Below the pieces are notes generated by a model. It was not told the origin of the DNA, did no database searches, and was given only the letters and a program-made list of their open reading frames with translations. A stretch of 64,000 bases of DNA. It comes from Paenibacillus sanguinis 2301083 = DSM 16941. GTDB lineage: Bacteria > Bacillota > Bacilli > Paenibacillales > Paenibacillaceae. This document shows, one piece after another, positions 9,120 to 19,096 of the stretch. The stretch lies in NCBI RefSeq assembly GCF_000374825.1, contig NZ_KB895380.1, positions 1-64,000 of the forward strand, read 5' to 3'. The position numbers were made by a program, and so were the translations under genes. The number at the start of each line of letters is the position of its first letter. The stretch's first letter is position 1.

Positions 9120-11798
9120 CTATTTCACCAGTTGTCCACGGGTAACGCCTAGCTGATTAGTTGCTTTCAATGTTTTCCACACCTGGGTGCCGCTAATTTC
9201 ACCACGTAACGCCCGGTTGTACAAATCAATAACCTCATGCACCTGCTCCGGTGTTTCTTCCAGGAACTCTACCCGGTAACGAGAAACACCCAGCTCCAGA
9301 AAATGACTCAAATATTCCGCACCCGATTGCTCAATCGCATTGTACACCGTATTACGGCAGCCTTCATCCACACGGACCGGGTGGGACATACCGATACGAT
9401 CCTGCAACGAAGCCCGCTGCTCCTCGCACGGACGACCGCAGTTTGTGTAATTCGTCCCTTCGCTGAGAAAGGTACAATACACACAATGCTCGGTGTGGAA
9501 CATCGGCAAGTGCTGATGGATGACAATTTCCATCTCACCCGTCGGGCTAACCTCCAGCAGGTCTATCATCTGCTGAATATTAAGATCATAGGATGGCGTT
9601 ACGAGGTCACAGCCGGCTTCCAGGAACAGCTCCGCTGCCTTGTGATTGGCGATATTAAGCGAAAAATCGCCGATCAATTGCGGGTGCTGCGCAGACGGAT
9701 TCTCCTGCCGATGACGCAGATAATAATAAAGCGCCCCAGTGTTGCGCACCAGTACCGCGTCTGGCGCAAGACGCAGGATATTGTTGTGGTAGCCGTTCTC
9801 GCCCGGCATATGGATGCGCGGCGTAGCCAGCGCAATACGCTTGCCCGCGGCCCGAACGGCCTCCACTGCTGCCGGGAACTGCTTGATAAACTCGAAGTCG
9901 GCGTAGACCCAGGATACGCCGGCTTCCAGCGCAGCCTGCACCTGCGGCAGGCTGCGGCACAGCGCGGTGAGCTCTGCTTCACCGCGCGAACGCGGCGCGC
10001 GGCGCGTGCCTGCGGCAGCGCTGGCGCCAGCCGGCGGAGCAGCTACGCGCGCTCCGCCCTGACCAGCGTCGGCTTCGCCAGACGCTGCGTGCCCCTCGGC
10101 GCGGAGAGCTCCCGCGCCGGGCCCAAAGCCCCCGTCCAGCACGGGGGCTTGCTCCAGCGCTGCCCCGCCCGTGGCGGGGGCAGCAGCCCCGGCCGCCCGC
10201 GTCCACACGGGCGGCTTCGGCCGCTCGGCAGCGAGCAGCTCCACCGCGCGCCGGCGGATGCCGTTCAGCTCTCGCATCGGCAGGATCACGTCGCCATGCA
10301 GCTCCGCATCCAGCTTCTCGAGCTGGAACACCGTGCCGCCCAGACGCCCTAACTGCTCTTCGAGCAGGGCAGCGTCCATCGGCCGTTTTTGCGCGATCTC
10401 GAGCTCCAGCTCCGAGTCCACACGCACCGTCGTCCCCTTCTGCATATCGGTCCAGAAGGTGGAGAGCAGCCCCCCGGCATGGCCTACGGCCCGCACATGC
10501 ACCGGGAACACCCGGTACGGCTTCTCCGTTTCATAGGTCTGACGCAGCCGCTTGTCCAGCGCCGGATCGCTCGTTTTCCAGATGCGATCACCTACATGCA
10601 CACGGCGTAAATCCACATCATTCCGGCCCGGCACAATATCGATGATCCAGCCCTCCCCGGCTTCGCCCTCCTGCTTCACCCCTTGGCGACGCCAGTCGTA
10701 CACACGCCCGCCTTCTTCCTTTTTCGTCGGGTCCCCGGCATCAAACACAATCCCGTCCCCCCGCTTCAGCGGAGCCTCAAGCTTGCAGACCACACCATCG
10801 CGCAGCACCTTCTCCACCCGTCCAAGATAAACACCACGACTTTTCGGAAATGTGCCCTCGACCAGCTGCTTGTTGTTCGTCCCTTCCAGGAAGCCATGCG
10901 TAAACCCACGCGAGAAGCTCTGCTGCAGCTCACGAATCTCTTCCTTTGAAGGCCGCGCATCATCACCATCAAAATACAGATCAATCGCTTTACGATACTT
11001 GCTCACCACGTTGGCCACATACTCCGGACTTTTCATCCGACCTTCGATTTTAAAAGAAGTCACGCCCGCTTCAATCAGCTCCGGCATAATATCGATGGCG
11101 GCCAGGTCCTTAGGGGACAACAGATAAGCCACATCGCCCATCGGCTTCTGCTCGCCATCCACGATCAGATCATAAGGCAAGCGGCAAGCCTGCGCGCACT
11201 CGCCACGATTGGCCGAGCGACCGCCCCACATCTCCGAGGTCAGGCACTGACCCGAGTACGAAACGCACAGCGCCCCATGCACAAAAACCTCCATCGGCAG
11301 CTTCGCCTGCTCCCCGATCACCTGAATCTGCTTCAAATTATTTTCCCGGCCCAGCACCACACGCTCCATATTCCAAGGCTTGACGAACTCAACCGCCTCC
11401 GGCGATGTAATCGTCATTTGCGTTGACCCATGAATCGGGAAGTCCGGCGACAGCTCGCGGATCAGCTTGACCAAACCCAAATCCTGTACAATGACCGCAT
11501 CCACACCGCTATCGATACACACCTCGATCAATTCCTGAGCATCGCGCAGCTCATCCTCAAAGACAAGAATGTTAAACGTCAGGAAGCCCTTGACCCCATA
11601 GCTATGCAAAAAAGCCATGATTTCAGACAGCTCATCCATCCGAAAATTGTTTGCTCTGGCACGGGCATTAAACTTCTCCACTCCAAAAAATATCGCGTCC
11701 GCTCCATTTGCCACCGCGGCCCGCATGCAGTCCCAATCGCCAGCCGGTGCCAACAGCTCTACGTCCTGTCTGGTTAATCCTGTATTACGGCTACTCAT
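9120..11798 (-). CDS. U32 peptidase-family protein (RlhA/TrhP-like), long form
   Basis: An 892-residue member of peptidase family U32. Characterised relatives (E. coli RlhA and TrhP) are RNA hydroxylation enzymes rather than proteases, so an RNA-modifying role is more likely. The N-terminal catalytic-type domain starts ELLAPAGDWDCMRAAVANGA and carries the family signature MEVFVHGALCVSYSGQC (near 169-185) plus further cysteines in GECAQACRLPYDL. A second half (about 615-890) has the cluster HCVYCTF...NCGRPCEEQR, which could bind iron-sulphur. Between them, residues about 528-599 form an Ala/Gly/Pro-rich linker encoded by strikingly GC-rich DNA. It may be a fusion of what are two genes (YrrN/YrrO) in Bacillus. 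Confidence 0.85.
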   Translation of the reverse strand: MSSRNTGLTRQDVELLAPAGDWDCMRAAVANGADAIFFGVEKFNARARANNFRMDELSEIMAFLHSYGVKGFLTFNILVFEDELRDAQELIEVCIDSGVDAVIVQDLGLVKLIRELSPDFPIHGSTQMTITSPEAVEFVKPWNMERVVLGRENNLKQIQVIGEQAKLPMEVFVHGALCVSYSGQCLTSEMWGGRSANRGECAQACRLPYDLIVDGEQKPMGDVAYLLSPKDLAAIDIMPELIEAGVTSFKIEGRMKSPEYVANVVSKYRKAIDLYFDGDDARPSKEEIRELQQSFSRGFTHGFLEGTNNKQLVEGTFPKSRGVYLGRVEKVLRDGVVCKLEAPLKRGDGIVFDAGDPTKKEEGGRVYDWRRQGVKQEGEAGEGWIIDIVPGRNDVDLRRVHVGDRIWKTSDPALDKRLRQTYETEKPYRVFPVHVRAVGHAGGLLSTFWTDMQKGTTVRVDSELELEIAQKRPMDAALLEEQLGRLGGTVFQLEKLDAELHGDVILPMRELNGIRRRAVELLAAERPKPPVWTRAAGAAAPATGGAALEQAPVLDGGFGPGAGALRAEGHAASGEADAGQGGARVAAPPAGASAAAGTRRAPRSRGEAELTALCRSLPQVQAALEAGVSWVYADFEFIKQFPAAVEAVRAAGKRIALATPRIHMPGENGYHNNILRLAPDAVLVRNTGALYYYLRHRQENPSAQHPQLIGDFSLNIANHKAAELFLEAGCDLVTPSYDLNIQQMIDLLEVSPTGEMEIVIHQHLPMFHTEHCVYCTFLSEGTNYTNCGRPCEEQRASLQDRIGMSHPVRVDEGCRNTVYNAIEQSGAEYLSHFLELGVSRYRVEFLEETPEQVHEVIDLYNRALRGEISGTQVWKTLKATNQLGVTRGQLVK

Positions 11799-11937
11799 AT
11801 ATATCCTCCCAAGCTGGCTTTGACCAGCGTTTCATCTTTCATAAAGCTTCAAAATTAAATCATTCATTAACTTATTTATTCTAGCAGACATTGCGGACGT
11901 ACTCTAGCTTTTCCAGCCATTCACCATAAAAATACTT

Positions 11938-12226
11938 AAAGAGGTTGTTCAAAAAGTCGTCTTCATAGGACGTAGTTGTTTAAGGAGTAAATTCGACATC
12001 GAAGCTTGAATTCAGCCGGGCCTAGTATATTGCTTCTGCAGTATGTGTCTTTCTTGCAGAAACATTTGAGTTGCTCACGTCCCCCTGCTTCCGAAGTCGT
12101 TTTCTGCGAAAACGTGCAGCTCCGCTACTGACGTCCCTGACTTCATCGAGGCTCAAGCGTTTTGAAAAGACGCACATCGAAAAGCATAAACTTTGGTCCT
12201 GTGAACCCGACTTTTTGAACTCTCAT
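11938..12226 (-). mobile_element. MITE-like element, long form, copy 1
   Basis: About 289 bases bounded by GAGGTTGTTCAAAAAGTCG on the left and CGACTTTTTGAAC on the right (imperfect terminal inverted repeats), with TTAA-like bases outside each end. Inside are the shared core (CATCGAAGCTTGAATTCAGC) and a hairpin around TTCTTGCAGAAAC. No reading frame looks like a protein. It is in opposite orientation to the copies at 18457-19096. Confidence 0.75.
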
Positions 12227-12260
12227 TTAAATCCACCAAGAAACATGCGCATTACACGCG

Positions 12261-12300
12261 AAAAAGCCCCTGGGAGCGATTGTTAATGGCTCCCAGGGGC
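12261..12300 (-). terminator. Terminator of the stalk/giant secreted protein operon
   Basis: A perfect 12-pair stem (GCCCCTGGGAGC / GCTCCCAGGGGC) with TTTTT on the minus strand. The rest of 11799-12465 holds only the MITE-like copy and no gene I can see. Confidence 0.85.
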
Positions 12301-12465
12301 AATACACGGATCTTTTTGTTCTAGCTTCTATAACTTTTCTAACTTATGAACATTGAACTTCCAGCCCGGCTACACCGCAGACATTAGACATTCAGCGCAG
12401 TGAAGAAGTTTCACCTCCGTTATGCAGCAATATCGCCGCATCCGGGCCTCCAGCCTCTGGTGCGC

Positions 12466-15400
12466 TCAATGCGTCACCATAGACCGGAAATCATCCCTGC
12501 TGGACAAGTCTGCATGATAAAACGCGACATCCCCATCCTGCAAACTGAAGTTCCGCCCATACGGGTCCAGCACCTGCCGAGCAAATCCCTCCATGTCATG
12601 CCATTGATTCATCAAAGGCCCATGAATATATTGCAGATAGGGCCGGTCAAGCTCCCCGTTTCGCACCGTTTCCACATTAAAGTTCACTACAATATAGCCA
12701 TTTTTCAAAAAGATTTCCGCCCGATCCGTCAACCCTCCATGCGTACGTCCATACTCTGCTACATTCGTTCCAGTCGGTACGGCAAACAATTCTGCCGGCA
12801 GGCTGTATTCTCCATACCATTTCTGAACGGCTGCATTGGCCCGCGCCAGGTCTACCGTTGCCGGAATTTCCGACTTTGGCCCAATCAGCGTCCGTACGCC
12901 CTCGGGCAACCGCAGCAGACTCAAGCTTCCTACCGCTGTCTCCCGAATGGCTTGCCGCTTCATAAAGTTCTGCACGAACTGGCTCCGCCCGATCCCAGCC
13001 ACCTGACTAAACGTATACTCATGATCATACTTATACAGCGCTGTGTCTCTCAGTTCTTCCTCCGGTACATTTCGCAGCCGCTCATTCAAAATCACGTACC
13101 GTTTCACCTGATCTGATGGAGAACCAATCCGCACATAACTCCGGCTCCCGGTGTGATAATACAAATCCACCGCTTGTCTCGCTCCACTGTCCCCGTCGAC
13201 AAAATGAAAGCTTGGAGTTATCACAATTTGATCCTCCAAATCAAACATATTCCCCTTCGTCTTCAGATCAAATTTGAAATGATAACCGGTTTTGATGACA
13301 GCATTTTTATAGAGCGGATGGCTGCCCGGGCGGATTGGCAAGGTGTACCGCTCTTCGTTCCCCCGTAGCGCCCCATCGATTCCATTTAAACCTACCCAAT
13401 ACGAGACTCCTGTAGGCGTACTGCTACCATTCTCTGTCCGGAATACGCGCTCCCAATTATAGTCGGCGATGTCGGTAATCCGGAAATCATAAACCCGTCC
13501 GATCGCATCCACGGGCACGGTATCATAGGCGATATGATGCTTCAAATTCAAGTTGGCATTCTTCTGGTGAGATGCGCCCGAAGGAGCATTATGCGCAATC
13601 GTCCGGAACTCCACATCGTAAAAGCCTTCGTCTACCCAAACCGGAAGGAAAAACTTGAACGACTCCTTGGCCTTATCTACTTCAATCCAGGTGTTTTTCG
13701 GATAGAAGGTAGATTTTGTGCTGTCGTACACGTCAAATGGAAAGCGCACCTGCTTGCTGCCAATATATTTCAGATAGTTGCGGTTACCGTAACCCAGGTA
13801 ATTCGTATGCTGTCCGCTGTTTGGCATCTCTACCGTAAACGAACGATCCAGGATAATCGCGGAGCGCCCTGCCACTGGCTTGGTCTTCTGATTATGCGCC
13901 TTGTCGTTTGAAACGCTCGGATAGATCACCACTGGCGTATGCACCGTTACCGAATTGATTCCGTAGATGGGAAAGCTTTTATCACTGTCTTCATCCGTAC
14001 TCCCGTCCAGGATGGTGTAATAAATCGTTCCGCTGCTCGGTTGATCCGCTTTATTCATTTTACTGACCGGGATCAAATGGTTAGCGCTGTACAATACATT
14101 TTTATCAATAAGACCCGCTCCCGGAATTTGCCCGGGCGTAGATGGTTGCTCCACCCAGTCATCCTTCATAATCGTCTGGCCGGCAAATTCCAGAAAATCA
14201 TTCCGCACCAGCAGCTTGGGAGCCTGTCTACTGGCTGCCTCCTGCATTTCCCTTTGCTCATCCCGATTGTTCTCAATATCCGGACGTTCATTTCCTCCAT
14301 CCACACTTTTCTTCCTCAACTCAATGGTCTTGATGGGAGGGATGTCCATATGGGTAGAGTGAGAGGCTAACGCAAACTCCGGCGGATCATAACCTTGGGG
14401 CAAAATGGAGATTCCACCGCCCTCAAAGGCATAGTTCAGCAAGGCTGCCCGGGCTATACCATATACCTGGAAATCCTCTACCGACCAGTAAGCATAAGGT
14501 TTTGTTACCTCAACCTCATCCTTCCATGTGATCTCCTCCGATTTATACCTATAACCGACGCCAAATACATATTCTGTCCAATACAGCAAAAAGTCTCTTT
14601 TTACGGGCACCGTAAAGGTACATGTTCCCACCATCTTTGTATATTCATAGTTATATAAATATTGTTTAGTCTTTACATTGCCGTATAGACTCTCCGAGGT
14701 AGGAATGCCATCCAGTACGTTGAATTTCTCTCTGCCCCGTGCATCCGCTCGAATCACCGCACTAACATTAGGATCAAAATCCTCGCCCACCATAGACTGC
14801 TCTGGCCTAGGATTTGTACATTTTACATCCGGCTGCTCTTCCCCATCCTTTTCTTCGTAGTAGAAATTAACATAGTACGTTGAAAAATCACCGTTGTATG
14901 TAAATCCTGGGGGATCACCTGTGGATTCGCTAGGCCCACCAGTCGGCACCTGATCAATCCGCTTTTGATACCCCTTGTACAGATAGTTTGAAGGTTCCGT
15001 TCTATGCGTATAGGCGTAAGACTGGCCTTTCACCAGTTTTTCCGTTCGATTCTTAAAGCCATCCACCCCATTCAGGGACTTTCCTGTTGTGGTGAAATAC
15101 TTAATGATTGCCTGGCCTTCCTCGGGTTCCAGTTCAATCGTCAGCATGGAAGGAAAGTAGTAGCGGTAGCCAATAACGCCGCCCCCCAGGCCACCACCGC
15201 CTTCTTCTGTTATATCCATTCCCGCATTTCCTGGATTTTTGGTCGTTAAAGTCCCTTTGACCTGAACTGTAAAAGAGACGGAACTTCCGTTATTTTTCAG
15301 AGTTAGAACTCCTGATCGGATAGAATTAAAATTATCACTCATGAAATATTCCATGTCAGCCCATTTCATTGAGTTGTACCGCGATGTATTCCATATATTT

Positions 15401-15714
15401 AAACCATTATCCCAATCGCCAGGATCTCTGAATCTAGTTACTTGCACACTCTTTATCTTTCGTCCAGGAAAATCAAAGGAATAAGGGAACGTTATATTTA
15501 CTGACCCTCCTGGGCTACCATCACCTGTCCAGGTTACTCCGTCCGATCTACGCCAAATATCTGAACTAAATAATGCAACAAAATAATATCTATTAGGGTT
15601 ATTCTTATCTTGAGTAGTTGGTAATGTGCCGGCCGCTTCCACCCTTGGAGGAAGTGCGAAGATACTTACTACTACTAGAACAGCCAAAATGATCATTGAA
15701 ATCCGCTTTAGCAT
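12466..15714 (-). CDS. Large secreted protein of unknown function
   Basis: A 1082-residue exported protein. The start at 15714 is chosen because GAGGAGAG lies five bases upstream; the frame stays open for 11 more codons. A signal peptide (residues 1-28, ending RVEA) is clear. There are no further membrane segments or sortase motif. The body is rich in aromatic and charged residues with many short beta-type stretches; it resembles the large extracellular proteins annotated as DUF5704/Athe_2463 in Paenibacillus, but this is from memory and tentative. It follows the stalk-domain gene by 13 bases and ends at a strong terminator, so the two are co-transcribed and probably act together outside the cell. 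Confidence 0.7.
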   Translation of the reverse strand: MLKRISMIILAVLVVVSIFALPPRVEAAGTLPTTQDKNNPNRYYFVALFSSDIWRRSDGVTWTGDGSPGGSVNITFPYSFDFPGRKIKSVQVTRFRDPGDWDNGLNIWNTSRYNSMKWADMEYFMSDNFNSIRSGVLTLKNNGSSVSFTVQVKGTLTTKNPGNAGMDITEEGGGGLGGGVIGYRYYFPSMLTIELEPEEGQAIIKYFTTTGKSLNGVDGFKNRTEKLVKGQSYAYTHRTEPSNYLYKGYQKRIDQVPTGGPSESTGDPPGFTYNGDFSTYYVNFYYEEKDGEEQPDVKCTNPRPEQSMVGEDFDPNVSAVIRADARGREKFNVLDGIPTSESLYGNVKTKQYLYNYEYTKMVGTCTFTVPVKRDFLLYWTEYVFGVGYRYKSEEITWKDEVEVTKPYAYWSVEDFQVYGIARAALLNYAFEGGGISILPQGYDPPEFALASHSTHMDIPPIKTIELRKKSVDGGNERPDIENNRDEQREMQEAASRQAPKLLVRNDFLEFAGQTIMKDDWVEQPSTPGQIPGAGLIDKNVLYSANHLIPVSKMNKADQPSSGTIYYTILDGSTDEDSDKSFPIYGINSVTVHTPVVIYPSVSNDKAHNQKTKPVAGRSAIILDRSFTVEMPNSGQHTNYLGYGNRNYLKYIGSKQVRFPFDVYDSTKSTFYPKNTWIEVDKAKESFKFFLPVWVDEGFYDVEFRTIAHNAPSGASHQKNANLNLKHHIAYDTVPVDAIGRVYDFRITDIADYNWERVFRTENGSSTPTGVSYWVGLNGIDGALRGNEERYTLPIRPGSHPLYKNAVIKTGYHFKFDLKTKGNMFDLEDQIVITPSFHFVDGDSGARQAVDLYYHTGSRSYVRIGSPSDQVKRYVILNERLRNVPEEELRDTALYKYDHEYTFSQVAGIGRSQFVQNFMKRQAIRETAVGSLSLLRLPEGVRTLIGPKSEIPATVDLARANAAVQKWYGEYSLPAELFAVPTGTNVAEYGRTHGGLTDRAEIFLKNGYIVVNFNVETVRNGELDRPYLQYIHGPLMNQWHDMEGFARQVLDPYGRNFSLQDGDVAFYHADLSSRDDFRSMVTH

Positions 15715-15727
15715 TGGAACTCTCCTC

Positions 15728-16660
15728 TTATTTAAACGGATTCTCAATGACCGTTAAAGCATTAGAAGACATAGCTACCACAATATATTCAACCTGTGCT
15801 AGTTTGAAATTTTTAAAATTCGGGTCGATATCTACATCATGGCCACTTCTGACCGCATAGGTCAAAGTACGAGTTTTATCTGTATTAGTTACTGAAAGAC
15901 TTGTTCTAGGATTTCTCGATCTTGCATCAAATTGAGAACCAAGAAAAACTAAATTAGGACTACCATCTGAAGCATGTATTTTCAATCCTTCGATGCTTCC
16001 CTGTTTGACTGGCCATATGTCATAAATCACCCGATCCCCAATCTTTAGGGGGAGCTGATCCGCTTTAATCACGTTGACAGTAGTGTACTTTGTTCCCTCA
16101 ACACTTGTTAAAACCCAGGTATGATCACCAATCAACTTAGTGAATTCACTAATAGGTACATTCTTCACCCCTGCCTCTTCCGGGCTCGGAATTTCCTTCT
16201 TTCCTACCCAAACCCAATTTGCGGCCTGGTCCCATTCCACGGTTTCCCCCAGGTTTTCGCTAACAAAACGCAGTGGCACATAGGTACGCCCTTTGACCGC
16301 CTTGGCTACCGTGTCCATCGTCACCGCGCGCCCGTCTACCGTGGCCTGCTTGCTACCGATGGCGAGCACGATTGATTTGTTGTCCTTGGTATAGGTCACC
16401 TTTTTCCCAGACCTGTCATACTCCACATTAGCTCCAAGTGCTTCGCCAATTCCCCGAAGAGGCACCTGTATACGGCCATTTTCCGATACTGGATCACCAC
16501 CCTGAAACTTCACCTTACGTCCATCCACAAGTACAGCCAGTTTAGGACTGCCCACGATGGCTTCTTTTGCACCCGCTGTCTGGAGGTATTGTACTTGCGG
16601 AGCTGCTCCTAACCCCATTCCCAACGCACCACATAGCATTAAAATGACCAGCTTTTTCAT
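15728..16660 (-). CDS. Copper-amine-oxidase-like stalk domain protein
   Basis: A 310-residue exported protein. The signal peptide (MKKLVILMLCGALGMGLGAA) is followed by a stalk domain (about 40-150) of two repeats: GRIQVPLRGIGEALGANVEY and GRTYVPLRFVSENLGETVEW. The remainder (about 165-310) is unassigned. Stalk domains are common in secreted Paenibacillus proteins and are thought to mediate surface attachment; they are not enzymes. The start at 16660 has GGGAG eight bases upstream; in-frame ATG/GTG codons 6-15 bases earlier are possible. First gene of a two-gene operon with the giant secreted protein. Confidence 0.8.
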   Translation of the reverse strand: MKKLVILMLCGALGMGLGAAPQVQYLQTAGAKEAIVGSPKLAVLVDGRKVKFQGGDPVSENGRIQVPLRGIGEALGANVEYDRSGKKVTYTKDNKSIVLAIGSKQATVDGRAVTMDTVAKAVKGRTYVPLRFVSENLGETVEWDQAANWVWVGKKEIPSPEEAGVKNVPISEFTKLIGDHTWVLTSVEGTKYTTVNVIKADQLPLKIGDRVIYDIWPVKQGSIEGLKIHASDGSPNLVFLGSQFDARSRNPRTSLSVTNTDKTRTLTYAVRSGHDVDIDPNFKNFKLAQVEYIVVAMSSNALTVIENPFK

Positions 16661-16797
16661 CCCCATCACTCCCACACATTTTGCTGATTTCCTTCACGTC
16701 CTTAACGGATCCAACTCCTCAGATATTCGCCATCCTCTTTCCTTCACCCTCCTTTCTTCTCTCTAATTTGTGAAATTAACCCATTTTAATGCGGCAA

Positions 16798-16841
16798 AAA
16801 AGCACACCTCACCATCTATTACGATGCAAGGTGTGCTTCAC
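16798..16841 (-). terminator. Terminator of the FAD oxidoreductase gene
   Basis: AAGCACACCT / AGGTGTGCTT stem with a TTTTTT run on the minus strand, about 140 bases after the stop at 16982. The other bases of 16661-16981 contain no gene. Confidence 0.85.
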
Positions 16842-16981
16842 CAGTTACTAGTATAAGTGAATTTCTTCCATTTGGGAAGGACCTTTCACTCTGGCAATGG
16901 CTTACCGACTATATGTGGGGCAGAATGTTGAACCTGCCCTTGGGCCTGCTCCTTATGCTTTGCCCCTCGATTTCACCACAG

Positions 16982-18430
16982 TTATGAGATACGACTCGCC
17001 CCAGCCCTTTCCAGCATTCCCCGAGCGATCCAGACCCCGGCGGCCCCGGCTTGAGCCAAGCCCCGGGTGATGCCGGCACCATCGCCACCGCAGAAAAGGC
17101 CGCTGATTTCCGTTTCCAGCGATTCGCTTAGCTTGGGGCGAGCTGAATAAAATTTGGCCTCTACACCGTAAAACAAAGTGTGCTCCGAGGCAATCCCCGG
17201 TGTGACTTTCTCCAGCGCCTCGACCATTTCAATCAGGCTTTTCATCGTGTTATAAGGAAGGACAAGCCCCAAATCTCCCGGCACCGCCTCCTTCAGTGTT
17301 GGCTCCAGGAACCCTTCCGAAATTCGACCTGCGGTTGAACGACGGCCTCGCAAAATATCCCCGTATCGTTGCACGATCACTCCGCCATTAGACAAATCAT
17401 TGGCCCGCTGGCAAATCTCACGTGCATATTCATTGGGCTTATCAAATGGGTCCGTGAATTTATGGGATACCAGCAAAGCGAAATTTGTATTATGGGACCC
17501 CAGCTCCGGATTTTTAAAAGAATGCCCGTTTGCCGCCATAACACCGCTATGATTTTCCACAACCACATGTCCCGACGGATTACTGCAAAATGTGCGCACC
17601 CGCGTGCCAACCGAGGTGTTATAGATAAATTTCCCCTCATACAAATGCTCGTTAATTTCCCGCATCACCACATCGGATGTCTCTACGCGCACCCCAACGT
17701 CCACCTGGTTATTCATCATCTTTAGCCGACGCTTCTTCAAAATTTCCGTCAGCCATGCCGAGCCGTCCCGGCCGGGAGCAACCATTACCCAATTCGCCTC
17801 ATGCGTGTCACCATTTTGCAGCGTAATCCCCTGCACCACATGGTTCTTATCCTGTTTAACCGTGATCAGGTCGGCTACTTCCGCCTTGAATAGCATATCG
17901 ATGCGAGTCTGCAGATATTCGTAAATGGATTTCAAAATCTCCAGATTTTGCTCCGTTCCCAAGTGACGCACCTGCGCACGCAACAGCTTCAAGCCCGCTG
18001 CATATCCCCGCTTTTCAATATCCTGCACCTCTTCGGTCAGCGGATCCGTAATCGCATGAGTAGCGCCATGCTCCAAATTAATCGAATCCACGTACTTGAT
18101 CAAATCAAGCACCCGGGATGGAGCAATATAATCACTTAGCCAACCGCCAAACTCCGTAGTGATATTAAATTTACCATCACTATAAGCCCCCGCACCACCG
18201 AATCCGGCAGTAATGGAGCACGCAGGCAGGCACCCCGCATATTCCTTACGTCCGGCAGCAGGCGGACAAAGCGTAATCTTATCCTCTAAAATCGGACATC
18301 TCCGGCGGTAAATATCATGCCCTTTGTCCACCAACAGTACCTTCCAATGCGGAGCCTTACGAGTTAACTCATAACAGGCAAATATGCCAGCAGGACCCGC
18401 TCCTACCACGATCACATCATATTTACTCAT
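16982..18430 (-). CDS. NAD(P)/FAD-dependent oxidoreductase (COG2509-like)
   Basis: Cytoplasmic flavoprotein of 482 residues. The dinucleotide-binding motif VVGAGPAGIFACYEL (residues 7-21) binds FAD. CPPAAGRKEYAGCLPACSI and TAGFGGAGAYSDGKFN (about 55-90) are hallmarks of the uncharacterised FAD dehydrogenase group COG2509, and the C-terminal GLFCGGDGAGITRGLAQAG closes the FAD site. Start chosen at 18430, where GGAGGT lies five bases upstream; the open frame extends 13 codons further. Upstream lie three tandem MITE-like copies and then a guanine-class riboswitch with its terminator and promoter, so the gene is probably controlled by purines. The substrate is unknown; purine control suggests a link to nucleotide metabolism. 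Confidence 0.85.
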   Translation of the reverse strand: MSKYDVIVVGAGPAGIFACYELTRKAPHWKVLLVDKGHDIYRRRCPILEDKITLCPPAAGRKEYAGCLPACSITAGFGGAGAYSDGKFNITTEFGGWLSDYIAPSRVLDLIKYVDSINLEHGATHAITDPLTEEVQDIEKRGYAAGLKLLRAQVRHLGTEQNLEILKSIYEYLQTRIDMLFKAEVADLITVKQDKNHVVQGITLQNGDTHEANWVMVAPGRDGSAWLTEILKKRRLKMMNNQVDVGVRVETSDVVMREINEHLYEGKFIYNTSVGTRVRTFCSNPSGHVVVENHSGVMAANGHSFKNPELGSHNTNFALLVSHKFTDPFDKPNEYAREICQRANDLSNGGVIVQRYGDILRGRRSTAGRISEGFLEPTLKEAVPGDLGLVLPYNTMKSLIEMVEALEKVTPGIASEHTLFYGVEAKFYSARPKLSESLETEISGLFCGGDGAGITRGLAQAGAAGVWIARGMLERAGASRIS

Positions 18431-18456
18431 CTGTACCTCCAGAAATGAATAGTATA

Positions 18457-18728
18457 AGTGAGCCTTCAAAAAATCAGGTTTTCAGCATCAAAGCTTATGC
18501 TTGCGATGTGCGTTTTTTTCAAAAGGATGAAACTAGGGACGTAAGTAAGGAAGCTTTTCGTTTTCGCAGAAAATGACTTCGGAGCATGGAGTACGTGAGC
18601 AACTCCAATGTTTCTGCAAGAAACATACTGCGTAAGCTATGCTAGCCCCGGCTGAATTCAAGATTCGATGTCGATCTACACCTCGAACAGCTTCGTCCTG
18701 GGATCACAACTTTTTGAACTACTTCTTT
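18457..18728 (+). mobile_element. MITE-like element, long form, copy 2
   Basis: About 272 bases with degenerate left end (CTTCAAAAAATCAGG) and right end CAACTTTTTGAACTACTTC. It shares the long internal segment with the copy at 11938-12226 (for example TTTCGCAGAAAATGACTTCG), read in the opposite direction. Its left edge lies about 27 bases from the start codon at 18430. Confidence 0.72.
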
Positions 18729-18912
18729 AAGTGCATGTTCAAAAAGTCGGGTTCTCAGGACCGAGAAGGTTGAATGAAGCTAGGGACTGAGTAGCGGAGC
18801 GTAGACAGATCTACGTGAGCAACGCAAGGCCCGGCTGAATTCAAGATTCGATGTCGAATCTACTCCTTGAACAGCTTCGTCCTGGGAAGACGGATTTTTG
18901 AACTACTTCTTT
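18729..18912 (+). mobile_element. MITE-like element, short form, copy 3
   Basis: One 184-base unit from TTAAGTGCATGTTCAAAAAG to the next TTAAG. Left end AAGTGCATGTTCAAAAAGTC, right end GATTTTTGAACTACTTCTT. It has small hairpins (GTAGACAGATCTAC; GATTCGATGTCGAATC) and the core GGCCCGGCTGAATTCAAG. Confidence 0.8.
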
Positions 18913-19096
18913 AAGTGCATGTTCAAAAAGTCGGGTTCTCAGGACCGAGAAGGTTGGATGAAGCTAGGGACTGAGTAGCGGAGCGTAGACAGATCTACGT
19001 GAGCAACGCAAGGCCCGGCTGAATTCAAGATTCGACGTCGAGTCCACTCCCTGTACTGCTTCGTCCTGGGAAGACGACTTTTTGAACTACCTCTAA
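18913..19096 (+). mobile_element. MITE-like element, short form, copy 4 (tandem of copy 3)
   Basis: Nearly identical to copy 3 at a period of 184 bases. The right end CGACTTTTTGAACTACCTCT joins directly the poly-T of the riboswitch terminator at 19095-19103. Copies 2, 3 and 4 are joined head to tail. Confidence 0.8.

Noticed and set aside
9237-10352. 371-codon plus-strand open frame
   Set aside because: Wholly inside the U32 gene on the other strand, caused by its GC-rich codons; no ribosome binding site or family match.
12400-13116. 238-codon plus-strand open frame
   Set aside because: Antisense to the giant secreted protein gene; composition is shadow-like.
18481-18660. Coding potential in the long-form MITE-like elements
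   Set aside because: No frame is open across more than a short part, and the long copies do not share one.
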